A program made the position numbers and the translations under genes. Below the pieces are notes generated by a model. That model was not told the origin of the DNA, ran no database searches, and worked only from the letters and a program-made list of their open reading frames with translations. DNA of 9,065 nt from the NCBI GenBank assembly GCA_021199145.1, contig JAJQIP010000026.1, forward strand, positions 1 through 9,065, given 5' to 3'. Source of the DNA: Porphyromonadaceae bacterium (GTDB lineage: Bacteria; Bacteroidota; Bacteroidia; Bacteroidales; UBA11471). Shown here piece after piece: positions 1 to 6,464 of this stretch. How positions within the stretch are numbered: the stretch's first letter is position 1; each line of letters starts with the position of its first letter.

Positions 1-354
1 GCATTGAGGGAGGGAGAATTCTTCGATTTGATGTATGTCAATCACGACAACGGAAATTTCGACGACCACCACAACTATGCCTTTTTACGGAAATTCAAAA
101 ACGAGCTGCTGCTCATTGCGGTCAACTTCAACGATTGGCCGACACACATCGGCATACGCATACCCCAGCATGCCTTTGATTGCTGGTCCATATGCCCGGG
201 GGAATATCTGTGTGAAGAACTCCTCGGCAAAGAAGTGGGAATGAAGAATATTACGCCCGATATACTCTTCGATACGCCGATACAAGCCTACGGAGCCGTT
301 ATATGGAAATGCCGGATAAAACCCCGCAGACGAGATGCAAAAAAAAGTAAATAA
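1..354 (+). CDS. GH13 alpha-amylase-family enzyme, C-terminal fragment (5' end outside window)
   Basis: The reading frame is open from the first base and ends at a TAA at 352-354, so only about the last 117 residues are present. The visible part begins with GEFFDLMYVN, followed by YAFLRK and ELLLIAVNF, then a run of short beta-strand-like segments ending in AYGAVIWKC. This resembles the C-terminal beta-sandwich domain that follows the catalytic barrel in GH13 alpha-amylase-type enzymes of Bacteroidales, where a hydrophobic strand with AVNF is common. The catalytic barrel and its three acidic residues lie upstream, so activity and substrate (an alpha-glucan is expected) cannot be judged here. 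The protein ends in a basic tail (KPRRRDAKKSK). A 70-bp gap separates it from prs, which has its own candidate promoter. The family call is recognition from the C-terminal domain only. Confidence 0.65.
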   Translation, partial: ALREGEFFDLMYVNHDNGNFDDHHNYAFLRKFKNELLLIAVNFNDWPTHIGIRIPQHAFDCWSICPGEYLCEELLGKEVGMKNITPDILFDTPIQAYGAVIWKCRIKPRRRDAKKSK

Positions 355-382
355 AAGCCGTACGGAATAACAATATTCTTTC

Positions 383-390
383 TATCTTTG
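383..390 (+). promoter_or_regulatory. Bacteroidetes-type -7 element upstream of prs
   Basis: TATCTTTG matches the Bacteroidetes -7 consensus TAnnTTTG. It lies 34 bp before the prs ATG, which would give a 5' UTR of roughly 25-30 nt. No convincing -33 TTG is seen at the usual spacing of about 20 bp, so the assignment rests on the -7 element and its position. Confidence 0.5.
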
Positions 391-424
391 TCACAAAATT
401 TCATAAAAACCTCTCCAAGAGAAA

Positions 425-1366
425 ATGATTCAAAAACCTCCATTTAAGGTTTTCGCCGGCACAAATACACGATACTTGGCCGAGAAAATCTGCAACTCGT
501 TGGGTTGCGAATTAGGGAAAATGAATATCCAACATTTCTCCGATGGCGAATTTTCGATATCTTTTGAAGAATCAATTCGCGGTTGCCAAGTATTCCTGAT
601 TCAATCGACATTCCCCAATTCCGACAACTTGATGGAGCTTTTACTCATGATTGATGCCGCCAAACGGGCTTCGGCCGAATCAATCATTGCGGTTATTCCC
701 TATTTTGGCTGGGCACGCCAAGACCGCAAAGACAAACCTCGGGTATCGATTGCCGCTAAGTTGATTGCCGACCTACTGAGCGTAGCGGGCATTAACCGCC
801 TAATCACCATGGATTTGCATGCCGACCAGATACAGGGATTTTTTAATGTCCCCGTAGACCATCTTTATGCATCCACCGTATTCGGCAAATATATCAAATC
901 ACTGCAACTGAAAGATATGGTGATTGCCTCACCCGACGTAGGAGGGTCAAAACGGGCAAATTCATACGCCAAATATTTTGGAGTGCCTTTGGTACTATGC
1001 CACAAATCCAGGGCTAAGGCTAACGAAGTGGAAAGTATGACGGTCATTGGAGATGTCCAAGACAAAAACGTCATCCTCATCGACGATATGGTCGATACGG
1101 CAGGGACCATCACCAAAGCGGCGGACTTGATGATTAGCAAAGGGGCTCTCTCGGTACGGGCTATTGCCAGCCATGCTGTCATGTCCGACCCCGCCACCTC
1201 TCGTGTGATTGAATCGAAAGTAACGGAAATGATATTTACCGACAGTATACCCTATTATAAGAACTGTCCCAAAGTACATATCATCAGCATCGCCGACATG
1301 TTCGCCGACACTATACGCCGTGTCTATGAAAATGAGTCCATCAGTTCACAATACCTCATTAAATAA
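425..1366 (+). CDS. prs: ribose-phosphate pyrophosphokinase (PRPP synthase)
   Basis: The 313-residue product is full length for the class I bacterial enzyme. It makes 5-phosphoribosyl-1-pyrophosphate from ribose 5-phosphate and ATP in the cytoplasm, feeding purine, pyrimidine, histidine, tryptophan and NAD synthesis. Visible hallmarks are FSDGE (38-42), the ATP-binding and flexible-loop region IPYFGWARQDRK (91-102), DLHADQIQGFF (130-140) with the metal-binding-type His132, and the PRPP-binding loop DDMVDTAGT (220-228). The two-domain phosphoribosyltransferase-like layout is intact, with no frameshift or missing motif. The ATG at 425 gives the expected N-terminus (PFKVFAGTNTRYLAEKI). There is no clear Shine-Dalgarno sequence, as is common in this phylum. 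The gene is probably transcribed alone: a -7 element precedes it and another promoter follows it before the next gene. Confidence 0.97.
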   Translation: MIQKPPFKVFAGTNTRYLAEKICNSLGCELGKMNIQHFSDGEFSISFEESIRGCQVFLIQSTFPNSDNLMELLLMIDAAKRASAESIIAVIPYFGWARQDRKDKPRVSIAAKLIADLLSVAGINRLITMDLHADQIQGFFNVPVDHLYASTVFGKYIKSLQLKDMVIASPDVGGSKRANSYAKYFGVPLVLCHKSRAKANEVESMTVIGDVQDKNVILIDDMVDTAGTITKAADLMISKGALSVRAIASHAVMSDPATSRVIESKVTEMIFTDSIPYYKNCPKVHIISIADMFADTIRRVYENESISSQYLIK

Positions 1367-1400
1367 GGGAATAACGGATTTTGATGGGTAGAGAATCGTT

Positions 1401-1439
1401 GTATGCCGAAAACGCATAACTCATAAAAAGTTTTTTGAG
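1401..1439 (+). terminator. possible weak terminator or AT-rich hairpin after prs
   Basis: A short imperfect stem (about 1405-1418, ATGC/GCAT core) is followed by an A/T-rich inverted repeat, CTCAtAAAAA facing TTTTTtTGAG (1420-1439), with six T in a row at 1431-1436. This could end prs transcription. The GC stem is only about 5 bp, the T run is 12 bp downstream of it, and the region overlaps the start of the next promoter. Support is weak. Confidence 0.25.
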
Positions 1440-1453
1440 TTTAAAAATTAGTG

Positions 1454-1461
1454 TATATTTG
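1454..1461 (+). promoter_or_regulatory. Bacteroidetes-type -7 element for the PCMD lipoprotein operon
   Basis: TATATTTG is an exact match to TAnnTTTG and lies 25 bp before the ATG at 1487. A TTTG at 1434-1437 sits 16 bp upstream, closer than the usual spacing of about 20. The element falls inside the longest in-frame extension (GTG at 1451), which argues that translation starts at 1487 instead. Confidence 0.6.
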
Positions 1462-1486
1462 CAGGGAAAATATTCCAACTTACCTC

Positions 1487-2716
1487 ATGAGAAAATTTTA
1501 TAGTCTCCTTTTCCTCCTTATAGGAGGGCTCATAGCGTGGGGAGGTACAAGTTGTATCCAAGACGAAAAGCCCAATGTCGAATGTGATATAGAAGATATC
1601 ACGGTGGAGGATGAGACCCTTATCACCTACATCAAAATCGAGAGAGATCATGCGACGGTTTCCCTCAAACAGATTCCCCAAAACTTTGAAGAAGATATAA
1701 ATCCATCCTACACAGTCTCCAGAAACGCTACGTATGAGATACTCTCCTCGACCACCAATGGAGGAGTACATGTCGAATCCGTAAAAGTAACCTCGGAAGA
1801 CCGGCAATACAGCAAAACCTACACGGTGCTCTACACCCCGACGGAACTTCCCGATTCTTTCGGATTTGAATACTGGGACACCGAGGGTACCTATGAAAAA
1901 TCGTATGAACATGGAATGACAATCACCAACGAAGAGGGTGAACCGGAATTTTATAAAGATATTGATATCTATTGGTGGGACAGCGGTAACCTCGGTTTCT
2001 CCGCTGTAGCGAGCGGCAAGACAGCAAAAGAGTATCCGACCTTTTCCACCGACGAAGCCCATGGCGGTAGCCGGGCGGCCAAACTGGTGACCCGGGCGGC
2101 AGGGTCGTTGGGAACAAATTTGGGCAAGCCCATTGCTTCGGGAAACATCTTTCTCGGAGAATTCTCCTCAAAAGGAATTAATCTGCTACAAGAAGCCCTG
2201 AAAGCCACCCACTTTGGATATCCTTATGACAAAATACCGACCTCTTTCGACGTTTGGTTCAAATACAAACGGGGAACTTACGACTATACCGGTGCTGTAT
2301 TTGAAACCCGGGATGGGACACCCGATATATGCGGTATCTACGCTGCATTCTTTGACAATGTCATCGCCAAAGAAGAAAATTCCTTGGATATTTCCGTCAT
2401 CGACGGAACAAACGTCTTCACCAGCGCCTCCATCATTGCCATCGCCAACCTGCACACCTGCGACAACGAAGAATACCGGCAGTTGGAAAATGGTACCGAT
2501 GGGGCGTGGAAATTCGTCAATATCCCTTTCAAGTCTGTACAAGAAGGGGTCGATTACCGTACGCTCATCGACCCGGAACGTCTGAAAAACAAGGAATACA
2601 GCCTCACCATCGTATGCTGTTCAAGTTATTATGGAGACTACTTCGAGGGGGCAGTCGACAGCGAACTCATTGTCGATGATATCACAATCCATTATGAAGA
2701 GGCATCTACGCTATAA
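1487..2716 (+). CDS. PCMD-domain surface lipoprotein (putative carbohydrate metabolism domain)
   Basis: This 409-residue product begins with a lipoprotein-type signal (MRKFYSLLFLLIGGLIAW, then GTSC with Cys23 as the probable lipidated residue; the -3 position is Gly, slightly unusual). Residues about 24-118 read as a small Ig-like beta domain ending in KTYTVLYTP. From about 122 to the end it resembles the PCMD domain, with GSRAAKLVTR (194-203), LGTNLGKPIASGNIFLGEF (208-226) and PTSFDVWFKYKRG (251-263). It ends with ELIVDDITIHYE, a closing strand typical of galactose-binding-like jelly rolls. PCMD proteins are frequent in gut Bacteroidales and are proposed to bind or process glycans, but no biochemical function is established. 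The start was chosen at ATG 1487 because a GTG at 1451 would lie upstream of the -7 element. The next gene begins 10 bp after the stop, so the two are probably one operon. Confidence 0.8.
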   Translation: MRKFYSLLFLLIGGLIAWGGTSCIQDEKPNVECDIEDITVEDETLITYIKIERDHATVSLKQIPQNFEEDINPSYTVSRNATYEILSSTTNGGVHVESVKVTSEDRQYSKTYTVLYTPTELPDSFGFEYWDTEGTYEKSYEHGMTITNEEGEPEFYKDIDIYWWDSGNLGFSAVASGKTAKEYPTFSTDEAHGGSRAAKLVTRAAGSLGTNLGKPIASGNIFLGEFSSKGINLLQEALKATHFGYPYDKIPTSFDVWFKYKRGTYDYTGAVFETRDGTPDICGIYAAFFDNVIAKEENSLDISVIDGTNVFTSASIIAIANLHTCDNEEYRQLENGTDGAWKFVNIPFKSVQEGVDYRTLIDPERLKNKEYSLTIVCCSSYYGDYFEGAVDSELIVDDITIHYEEASTL

Positions 2717-2726
2717 ACACACCTCC

Positions 2727-3527
2727 ATGAAAAAAGCAGTTCTATATATCCTCTTTACTTCGGTTTTCAGCTTTTCTTTGCAAGCGGCTGGTCTCAACGA
2801 GAACGACAATCAAACCCCCTCCATCGTGGAGAAATACCGGCAACACAAAGACTCGAAAGTCTATGAGTTTAGTGTCAAGGCGGCTTTTAATCTCGGGGGA
2901 ACAGCTCCCATGGGACTGCCGGCCGAAATACGGCACATCAACTCCTTCAGCCCCACGTTGGCTCTCTCCATTGGAGGGGATGTAATCCGTTGGTTTTCGC
3001 ACCGCTGGGGGGCGAGTGCAGGACTTCGTTTTGAATCAAAAGGAATGGATACGGATGCGTCGGTCGAAAATTACGTCATCAAACTGCTCAACGATGGCAG
3101 CTATGTGGAAGGAAACTATTGGGGGAATGTCACCACCAAGGTGAATAATCAGTATTTGACCATTCCTATACAGGCTGTCTACAAAGTCAGTTCACGTTGG
3201 ATATTGAAGGGGGGCCCATACGTGTCGTTCCTCCTCCGGGGCAGTTTCACGGGAAACGCTTATGGTACGAGTAATGATAACGGCTATATGCGCACCTCCC
3301 CTACCGAACCCAAAATCAAAACCGATGCACCATACGATTTTTCCGATGATATAAGGCGTTTCGATTGTGGCGTGGATGCCGGAGCTGAATTCGCCGCCTA
3401 CAAACACCTCTCAATCTATGCCGACTTGTGCTGGGGAGTCATTCCCATTTTTCAAAGCGACTTCACAGCCATCTCTTTCAACATGTACAACGTCTACCTC
3501 AACATAGGTTTCGCCTATGTCTTCTGA
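2727..3527 (+). CDS. outer-membrane beta-barrel protein (PorT / OMP_b-brl type)
   Basis: The 266-residue product starts with a Sec signal peptide, MKKAVLYILFTSVFSFSLQA, with likely cleavage after residue 20. The mature part has repeated alternating, aromatic-rich strands: YEFSVKAAFNLG near 46-57, TLALSIGGDV, RWGASAGLRFESKG (93-106), QYLTIPIQAVYKV, and SIYADLCWGVIP. It ends in NIGFAYVF, a terminal Phe of the kind recognised by the BAM complex. GLRFESKGM and YLTIPIQAVYKV are characteristic of the small 8-strand barrels annotated as porin family or PorT-like proteins in Bacteroidetes. ATG 2727 was chosen because it gives a clean signal peptide; the longer in-frame extension overlaps the upstream gene and lacks one. 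Ten base pairs separate it from the PCMD lipoprotein gene, suggesting co-expression and perhaps a surface complex, which is inference. The specific function is unknown. Confidence 0.8.
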   Translation: MKKAVLYILFTSVFSFSLQAAGLNENDNQTPSIVEKYRQHKDSKVYEFSVKAAFNLGGTAPMGLPAEIRHINSFSPTLALSIGGDVIRWFSHRWGASAGLRFESKGMDTDASVENYVIKLLNDGSYVEGNYWGNVTTKVNNQYLTIPIQAVYKVSSRWILKGGPYVSFLLRGSFTGNAYGTSNDNGYMRTSPTEPKIKTDAPYDFSDDIRRFDCGVDAGAEFAAYKHLSIYADLCWGVIPIFQSDFTAISFNMYNVYLNIGFAYVF

Positions 3528-3568
3528 GCAATACCTGAAAGAGAAGGTACGGAATTAACTCTTATTGT

Positions 3569-4747
3569 TTATAAATCGCCACGATTGTCGGGGTAGAGCA
3601 GATATTTTCCCCGCAAAATTCGATAAGCGGCCAACGCCTCTTGCCACGTTGTCCGTATTTCAATCTCGCTCTTTCCCTCCAACATTCCTTGACGTACTTG
3701 GGAGGTTCCCATCAATTTATCGAAAAACAACGGAGAGGAAAAGAAATCGGAACGACAGCCCAAAAGTTGGAAAAACCGGAACAAATAACGTAAAGTAATT
3801 CCTTTCGGGGGAATGGAGTCCCGCAAATCTATTCCATAACAGACTTTGTTACACTGCAAGGGATTCTTGTCGAAGCCTGGTAAAGAAACAGGTGTAAAGG
3901 AAAAATCCCCAAAAGAAGGGTCAGGATACCCTACTACCTGGAATGGCATGTAAGTTCCCCTCCCCACACTCACCTGCGTGGCTTCAAAGAAGCAGAGCGA
4001 AGGATAAAAAGCGATGGCTTTGTCGTTGGGAAGATTGGGCGATGGCTTCACCGGCAGGGAGTAGGCATCTCCATGCTTCCATCCCGTCACAGGAACGATT
4101 GTCAAATCAAGGCCGGCTGTTCCTCCCCAATTCTCACCCTTTATCATCCAGGCCAACTCACCTACCGTAAGGCCATGCAGGACGGGAAGAGGCAATGTCC
4201 CCACAAAAGAGTGCAACCCCTCCTCCAACACCGGACCATCGACGTAATCACAAGGATTAGGACGGTCGAGCACCCACATCGGTATGTCCGCCTCCGCACA
4301 AGCCTGCATCAGATAAAACATCGTGGAGATATAGGTGTAAAAACGGACACCCACGTCTTGCATATCGAAGAGAAGAATATCGACATCCCGAAGTTGCTTG
4401 GACGAAGGTTTTTTGGCTTGACCGTACAGAGAATAGACGGGTACACCCCGATAGGTATCGCCACGGTTTTCCACAATCTCCCCGGCATCGGAGTCTCCTT
4501 GTAGCCCATGTTCTGGGGCAAAAAGGGCGACAATCCGTACCCCTCGGGCAAGAAGCGTATCGGCAAGAAAAGTATGTGTCTCGCTCATGCGGGAGGTCTG
4601 GTTCACGGCAAGAGCGACCCGACGGCCCTCCAACAAAGGAATCCACTCCCCCAAGCGGTCACTCCCTACCCGTACGCTGTTCTCTTCAGCACCGACAGGA
4701 AGGGCGACAACACATACAAATAGGAAAGAAAGGACAAACGACTTCAT
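3569..4747 (-). CDS. DUF1343 / NamZ-type exo-beta-N-acetylmuramidase (GH171 family)
   Basis: The product is 392 residues, the usual length for the family, with a Sec signal peptide (MKSFVLSFLFVCVVALPVGA, cleavage about residue 20) pointing to the periplasm. Family motifs in order are VALAVNQTS (44-52), FAPEHGLQG (76-84) containing the glutamate proposed as catalytic in characterised NamZ enzymes (Glu79 here), DMQDVGVRFYTY (128-139), LDRPNP (160-165) and HGLTVGELA (191-199), then SVGRGTYMPFQVVGYP. Characterised NamZ proteins release N-acetylmuramic acid from the non-reducing end of peptidoglycan fragments, a step in cell-wall turnover and recycling. No recycling partner such as a MurNAc transporter, kinase or etherase lies beside it here. 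It converges on the outer-membrane barrel gene with 41 bp between stop codons and no obvious shared terminator. The family assignment is firm; the exact substrate is inferred. Confidence 0.88.
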   Translation of the reverse strand: MKSFVLSFLFVCVVALPVGAEENSVRVGSDRLGEWIPLLEGRRVALAVNQTSRMSETHTFLADTLLARGVRIVALFAPEHGLQGDSDAGEIVENRGDTYRGVPVYSLYGQAKKPSSKQLRDVDILLFDMQDVGVRFYTYISTMFYLMQACAEADIPMWVLDRPNPCDYVDGPVLEEGLHSFVGTLPLPVLHGLTVGELAWMIKGENWGGTAGLDLTIVPVTGWKHGDAYSLPVKPSPNLPNDKAIAFYPSLCFFEATQVSVGRGTYMPFQVVGYPDPSFGDFSFTPVSLPGFDKNPLQCNKVCYGIDLRDSIPPKGITLRYLFRFFQLLGCRSDFFSSPLFFDKLMGTSQVRQGMLEGKSEIEIRTTWQEALAAYRILRGKYLLYPDNRGDL

Positions 4748-4768
4748 CCGAACAAAAGATTTTGGTTC

Positions 4769-4776
4769 TAAAGATA
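4769..4776 (-). promoter_or_regulatory. weak -7-like element for the NamZ-type gene
   Basis: On the minus strand this reads TATCTTTA, one base from TAnnTTTG. It lies 21 bp before the ATG (4747), a distance similar to the other promoters here. No -33 TTG is found at the usual spacing, so this is tentative. Confidence 0.35.
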
Positions 4777-4903
4777 GCGAAAATTTTTCAGTGCTTGTGA
4801 AGGCAATTATCGTAAATAGCTAGTAAAATGATAGTCGAACTCTGTTAGCATCGCCGTTTATTGGCAATCGCTTGCGAAGGCGGTAGTTCGCCCCTTACCC
4901 GAA

Positions 4904-4942
4904 AGGGTTGCAGGGCTTGACTTCGTTAAGCCCTGCAACCCT
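4904..4942. repeat. hairpin unit A, 15-bp perfect inverted repeat
   Basis: AGGGTTGCAGGGCTT (4904-4918) is the exact reverse complement of 4928-4942, with a 9-nt spacer whose ends can also pair (A4920-T4926, C4921-G4925). The bases after the stem on the plus strand are an A run, and on the minus strand the T run precedes the stem, so it does not have intrinsic-terminator geometry in either direction. Confidence 0.9.
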
Positions 4943-4974
4943 AAAAAATTTATCTTATTCCTCTCTCCCTGCCT
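4941..4974. repeat. shared 3' box of unit A
   Basis: The stretch starts CTAAAAAATTTATCT and ends CTCTCCCTGCCT. Apart from a 2-bp length difference and a few substitutions it matches 5102-5133, which follows the second hairpin at the same relative position. The downstream GCC/GGC mini-hairpin is degenerate here. Confidence 0.75.
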
Positions 4975-4986
4975 TGGCGGAGGTCT

Positions 4987-4997
4987 CTCTGTATCGA
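4987..4997. repeat. 11-bp direct repeat, copy 1
   Basis: CTCTGTATCGA occurs here and again at 5042-5052. Copy 1 lies just after the box of unit A, and copy 2 lies just before unit B. Confidence 0.6.
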
Positions 4998-5041
4998 AAA
5001 AGATCTGCGTCGCTGTATTACGTTCCCCGTCGGTGGCATTG

Positions 5042-5052
5042 CTCTGTATCGA
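5042..5052. repeat. 11-bp direct repeat, copy 2
   Basis: Exact second copy of CTCTGTATCGA, 55 bp downstream of the first and 13 bp upstream of the stem of hairpin unit B. Confidence 0.6.
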
Positions 5053-5055
5053 CTC

Positions 5056-5067
5056 TTCCCCAAAGGG
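5056..5067. repeat. 12-bp inverted repeat, left copy
   Basis: TTCCCCAAAGGG has an exact reverse complement at 5243-5254, so the pair encloses unit B in a 199-bp interval. A diverged form, TTACCCGAAAGGG (4895-4907), sits at the same position before unit A. Confidence 0.6.
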
Positions 5068-5100
5068 CTGTGTCGCAGGGCAAGCCCTGCGACACAGCCC
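5065..5100. repeat. hairpin unit B, 17-bp perfect inverted repeat
   Basis: GGGCTGTGTCGCAGGGC (5065-5081) is the exact reverse complement of 5084-5100, with only AA between the arms, so the real loop must open by a pair or more. It differs in sequence from unit A yet pairs perfectly. As with unit A, the A run that follows rules out a standard plus-strand terminator. Confidence 0.9.
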
Positions 5101-5101
5101 C

Positions 5102-5133
5102 CTAAAAAATATCTCGTTCCGCTCTCCCTGCCT
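5102..5133. repeat. shared 3' box of unit B
   Basis: The stretch starts CTAAAAAATATCTCGTTCC and ends CTCTCCCTGCCT, matching 4941-4974 with few changes. It runs into a perfect 7-bp hairpin, CCCTGCC-TCC-GGCAGGG (5126-5142). Confidence 0.75.
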
Positions 5134-5242
5134 CCGGCAGGGGCTTAACCTTTAATCGAAGGCTGTTTGCGAAAACGATACGTATATTATCAGCAAGGTC
5201 GGTAATCGGGACTTGTTAGCACAGGTAGTCCCATAAATTAGT

Positions 5243-5254
5243 CCCTTTGGGGAA
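5243..5254. repeat. 12-bp inverted repeat, right copy
   Basis: CCCTTTGGGGAA is the exact reverse complement of 5056-5067 and lies 5 bp downstream of the glycosyltransferase stop codon as read on the minus strand. No T tract follows, so it is not a clear terminator for that gene. Confidence 0.6.
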
Positions 5255-5259
5255 AACCG

Positions 5260-6444
5260 CTACATCAGATTCTCCCGTCTACGCCAACGGGCAAGCAAGG
5301 CAAAATAAAGATTCACCACAGGCCTCCCCCACTCATACAACAATACCCATAGCCCTATACGGGGCAACTCCATCGCATCAGCCATCCTCCGATACACCTT
5401 TGTCTGCATCACCACACGCCACAACAGCAATACAAGTGCTGCAATCCATACCACCGGATGTGCCGGTTGGGAGACAACCCCCACCACCAAGGCCGCATAA
5501 AAGAGGTAGGTCGACCATTGCTCTCCGACAAAGAGTCCTCGGTGACTATGCCGCAAATAAGGTGCCGTGAAGCAATACCGCAACTTGAGGAGAGACCACA
5601 AGGGAGAATTATCATCCGAGCGTACATCGACAAAACTGTCACGGGCCATCTCCACACGGCTGTTCCTCGCAACCGCCGTCTCATTGATAAACAGATCATC
5701 CTCACCGAACCGGAATTTCAAAGTCCGTGAAAATCCTTTATGACCAAAAAAGAGCGATTTTCGATATGCGACATTGGTACCCTCACCCATATAGGGCGCT
5801 CCCAACAGAGCGCAAGAGAGATAGCTGGCGGCAAAAAGCATACGGTCATAGACCCAATAGCGTGTTTCCGGTAAAGAGGCCATATCAAGACGGGTATACC
5901 CTATCACAAGATCAACCCCATCGGAAAAGCGACGCATCATATTCCGTAACCAATAAGGCGAAGAGGGGACGCAACGGGCATCAATCACCACCGCATAATC
6001 AGTTTTTATAGCTTTGAATCCCAAAGTAATCGCTAACTTACGATGACTCAATGCACAAGCGTCGAGAGGGACATAGGTCGAATAGAGACGGGGATACTGT
6101 TGGGCATAGAGATGCAGGAGGTCCCGCGTATCATCGGTAGAAGCGTCATCGACCACGACAACCTCGAAATCGGGATAATCCTGTTTAAAATATTCCGGCA
6201 AATGACAGCGTAGCAAATCAGCATTGTCCCGAGCATACACAATCAGCGATACAGGAGGAAGAGACTCCCCGACAAGAGACCTTTCCCTGCCATCATCGGC
6301 ACGCCGTGCACGGCACACCTGCAAATAGTAGTGAACGTCGACATAGGTGAGGAAAAGCAATAGGACAAGGGCCAGAATAAGAGCTACAACAGCAAAAGTA
6401 ACAAGCGGTTGCGACAACAGATATACCCAACTTTCGATACTCAT
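5260..6444 (-). CDS. membrane-anchored family 2 glycosyltransferase
   Basis: The 394-residue protein has one N-terminal membrane segment (about 15-35), a cytoplasmic GT-A catalytic domain and about three C-terminal hydrophobic segments (about 311-327, 331-346, 362-384). Catalytic-domain signs are PPVSLIVYARDN (63-74), FEVVVVDDASTDDT (93-106), a DxD-like DAR at 155-157, GEGTNVAYRKS (220-230) and the acidic GEDD (247-250) expected to hold the general base. It should transfer a nucleotide-activated sugar to a lipid or glycan acceptor at the inner membrane; donor and acceptor cannot be read from sequence. A strict QxxRW motif is not seen; KLRY (287-290) sits roughly where it would fall. ATG 6444 was chosen because a good promoter lies between it and the upstream TTG at 6495. 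It is divergent from the polysaccharide export genes, which suggests but does not prove a role in the same polymer. Confidence 0.85.
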   Translation of the reverse strand: MSIESWVYLLSQPLVTFAVVALILALVLLLFLTYVDVHYYLQVCRARRADDGRERSLVGESLPPVSLIVYARDNADLLRCHLPEYFKQDYPDFEVVVVDDASTDDTRDLLHLYAQQYPRLYSTYVPLDACALSHRKLAITLGFKAIKTDYAVVIDARCVPSSPYWLRNMMRRFSDGVDLVIGYTRLDMASLPETRYWVYDRMLFAASYLSCALLGAPYMGEGTNVAYRKSLFFGHKGFSRTLKFRFGEDDLFINETAVARNSRVEMARDSFVDVRSDDNSPLWSLLKLRYCFTAPYLRHSHRGLFVGEQWSTYLFYAALVVGVVSQPAHPVVWIAALVLLLWRVVMQTKVYRRMADAMELPRIGLWVLLYEWGRPVVNLYFALLARWRRRENLM

Positions 6445-6464
6445 TTCAACGCTCTTTTCTCTTA

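Larger units (their letters stand above)
4748..5259. other. 512-bp intergenic region with structured repeats, no gene seen
   Basis: This gap lies between two minus-strand genes: the start of the NamZ-type gene and the stop of the glycosyltransferase. I see no credible coding sequence; the short open frames run across hairpin arms and lack family resemblance. Its left part (about 4777-4890) is unremarkable apart from a loose GC-rich inverted patch near 4870-4883. From about 4890 to 5255 it carries two hairpin units, shared flanking boxes, an 11-bp direct repeat and a 12-bp inverted repeat, listed separately. Confidence 0.7.

Noticed and set aside
1448..2062. A 204-residue minus-strand open frame
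   Set aside because: It lies entirely opposite the PCMD lipoprotein gene, and its translation has no recognisable domain. It is a coding shadow.
3528..3568. A shared bidirectional terminator between the convergent genes
   Set aside because: The 41-bp gap contains no stem of useful length and no T tract in a suitable position.
4073..4504. A 143-residue plus-strand open frame opposite the NamZ-type gene
   Set aside because: The minus-strand gene has strong family motifs across this stretch. The plus-strand translation is basic, low in pattern and unrecognised.
4904..5100. The two long hairpins as rho-independent terminators
   Set aside because: On the plus strand an A run, not a T run, follows each stem. 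On the minus strand the T run comes before the stem. Neither direction has terminator geometry.
4908..5105. A 65-residue plus-strand open frame in the intergenic region
   Set aside because: It runs through both hairpins and the repeat boxes, shows no family resemblance, and has no promoter or ribosome binding site near its start.
4904..5143. CRISPR array
   Set aside because: There are only two units, their palindromes differ in sequence, the spacing is about 160 bp, and no cas genes are present.
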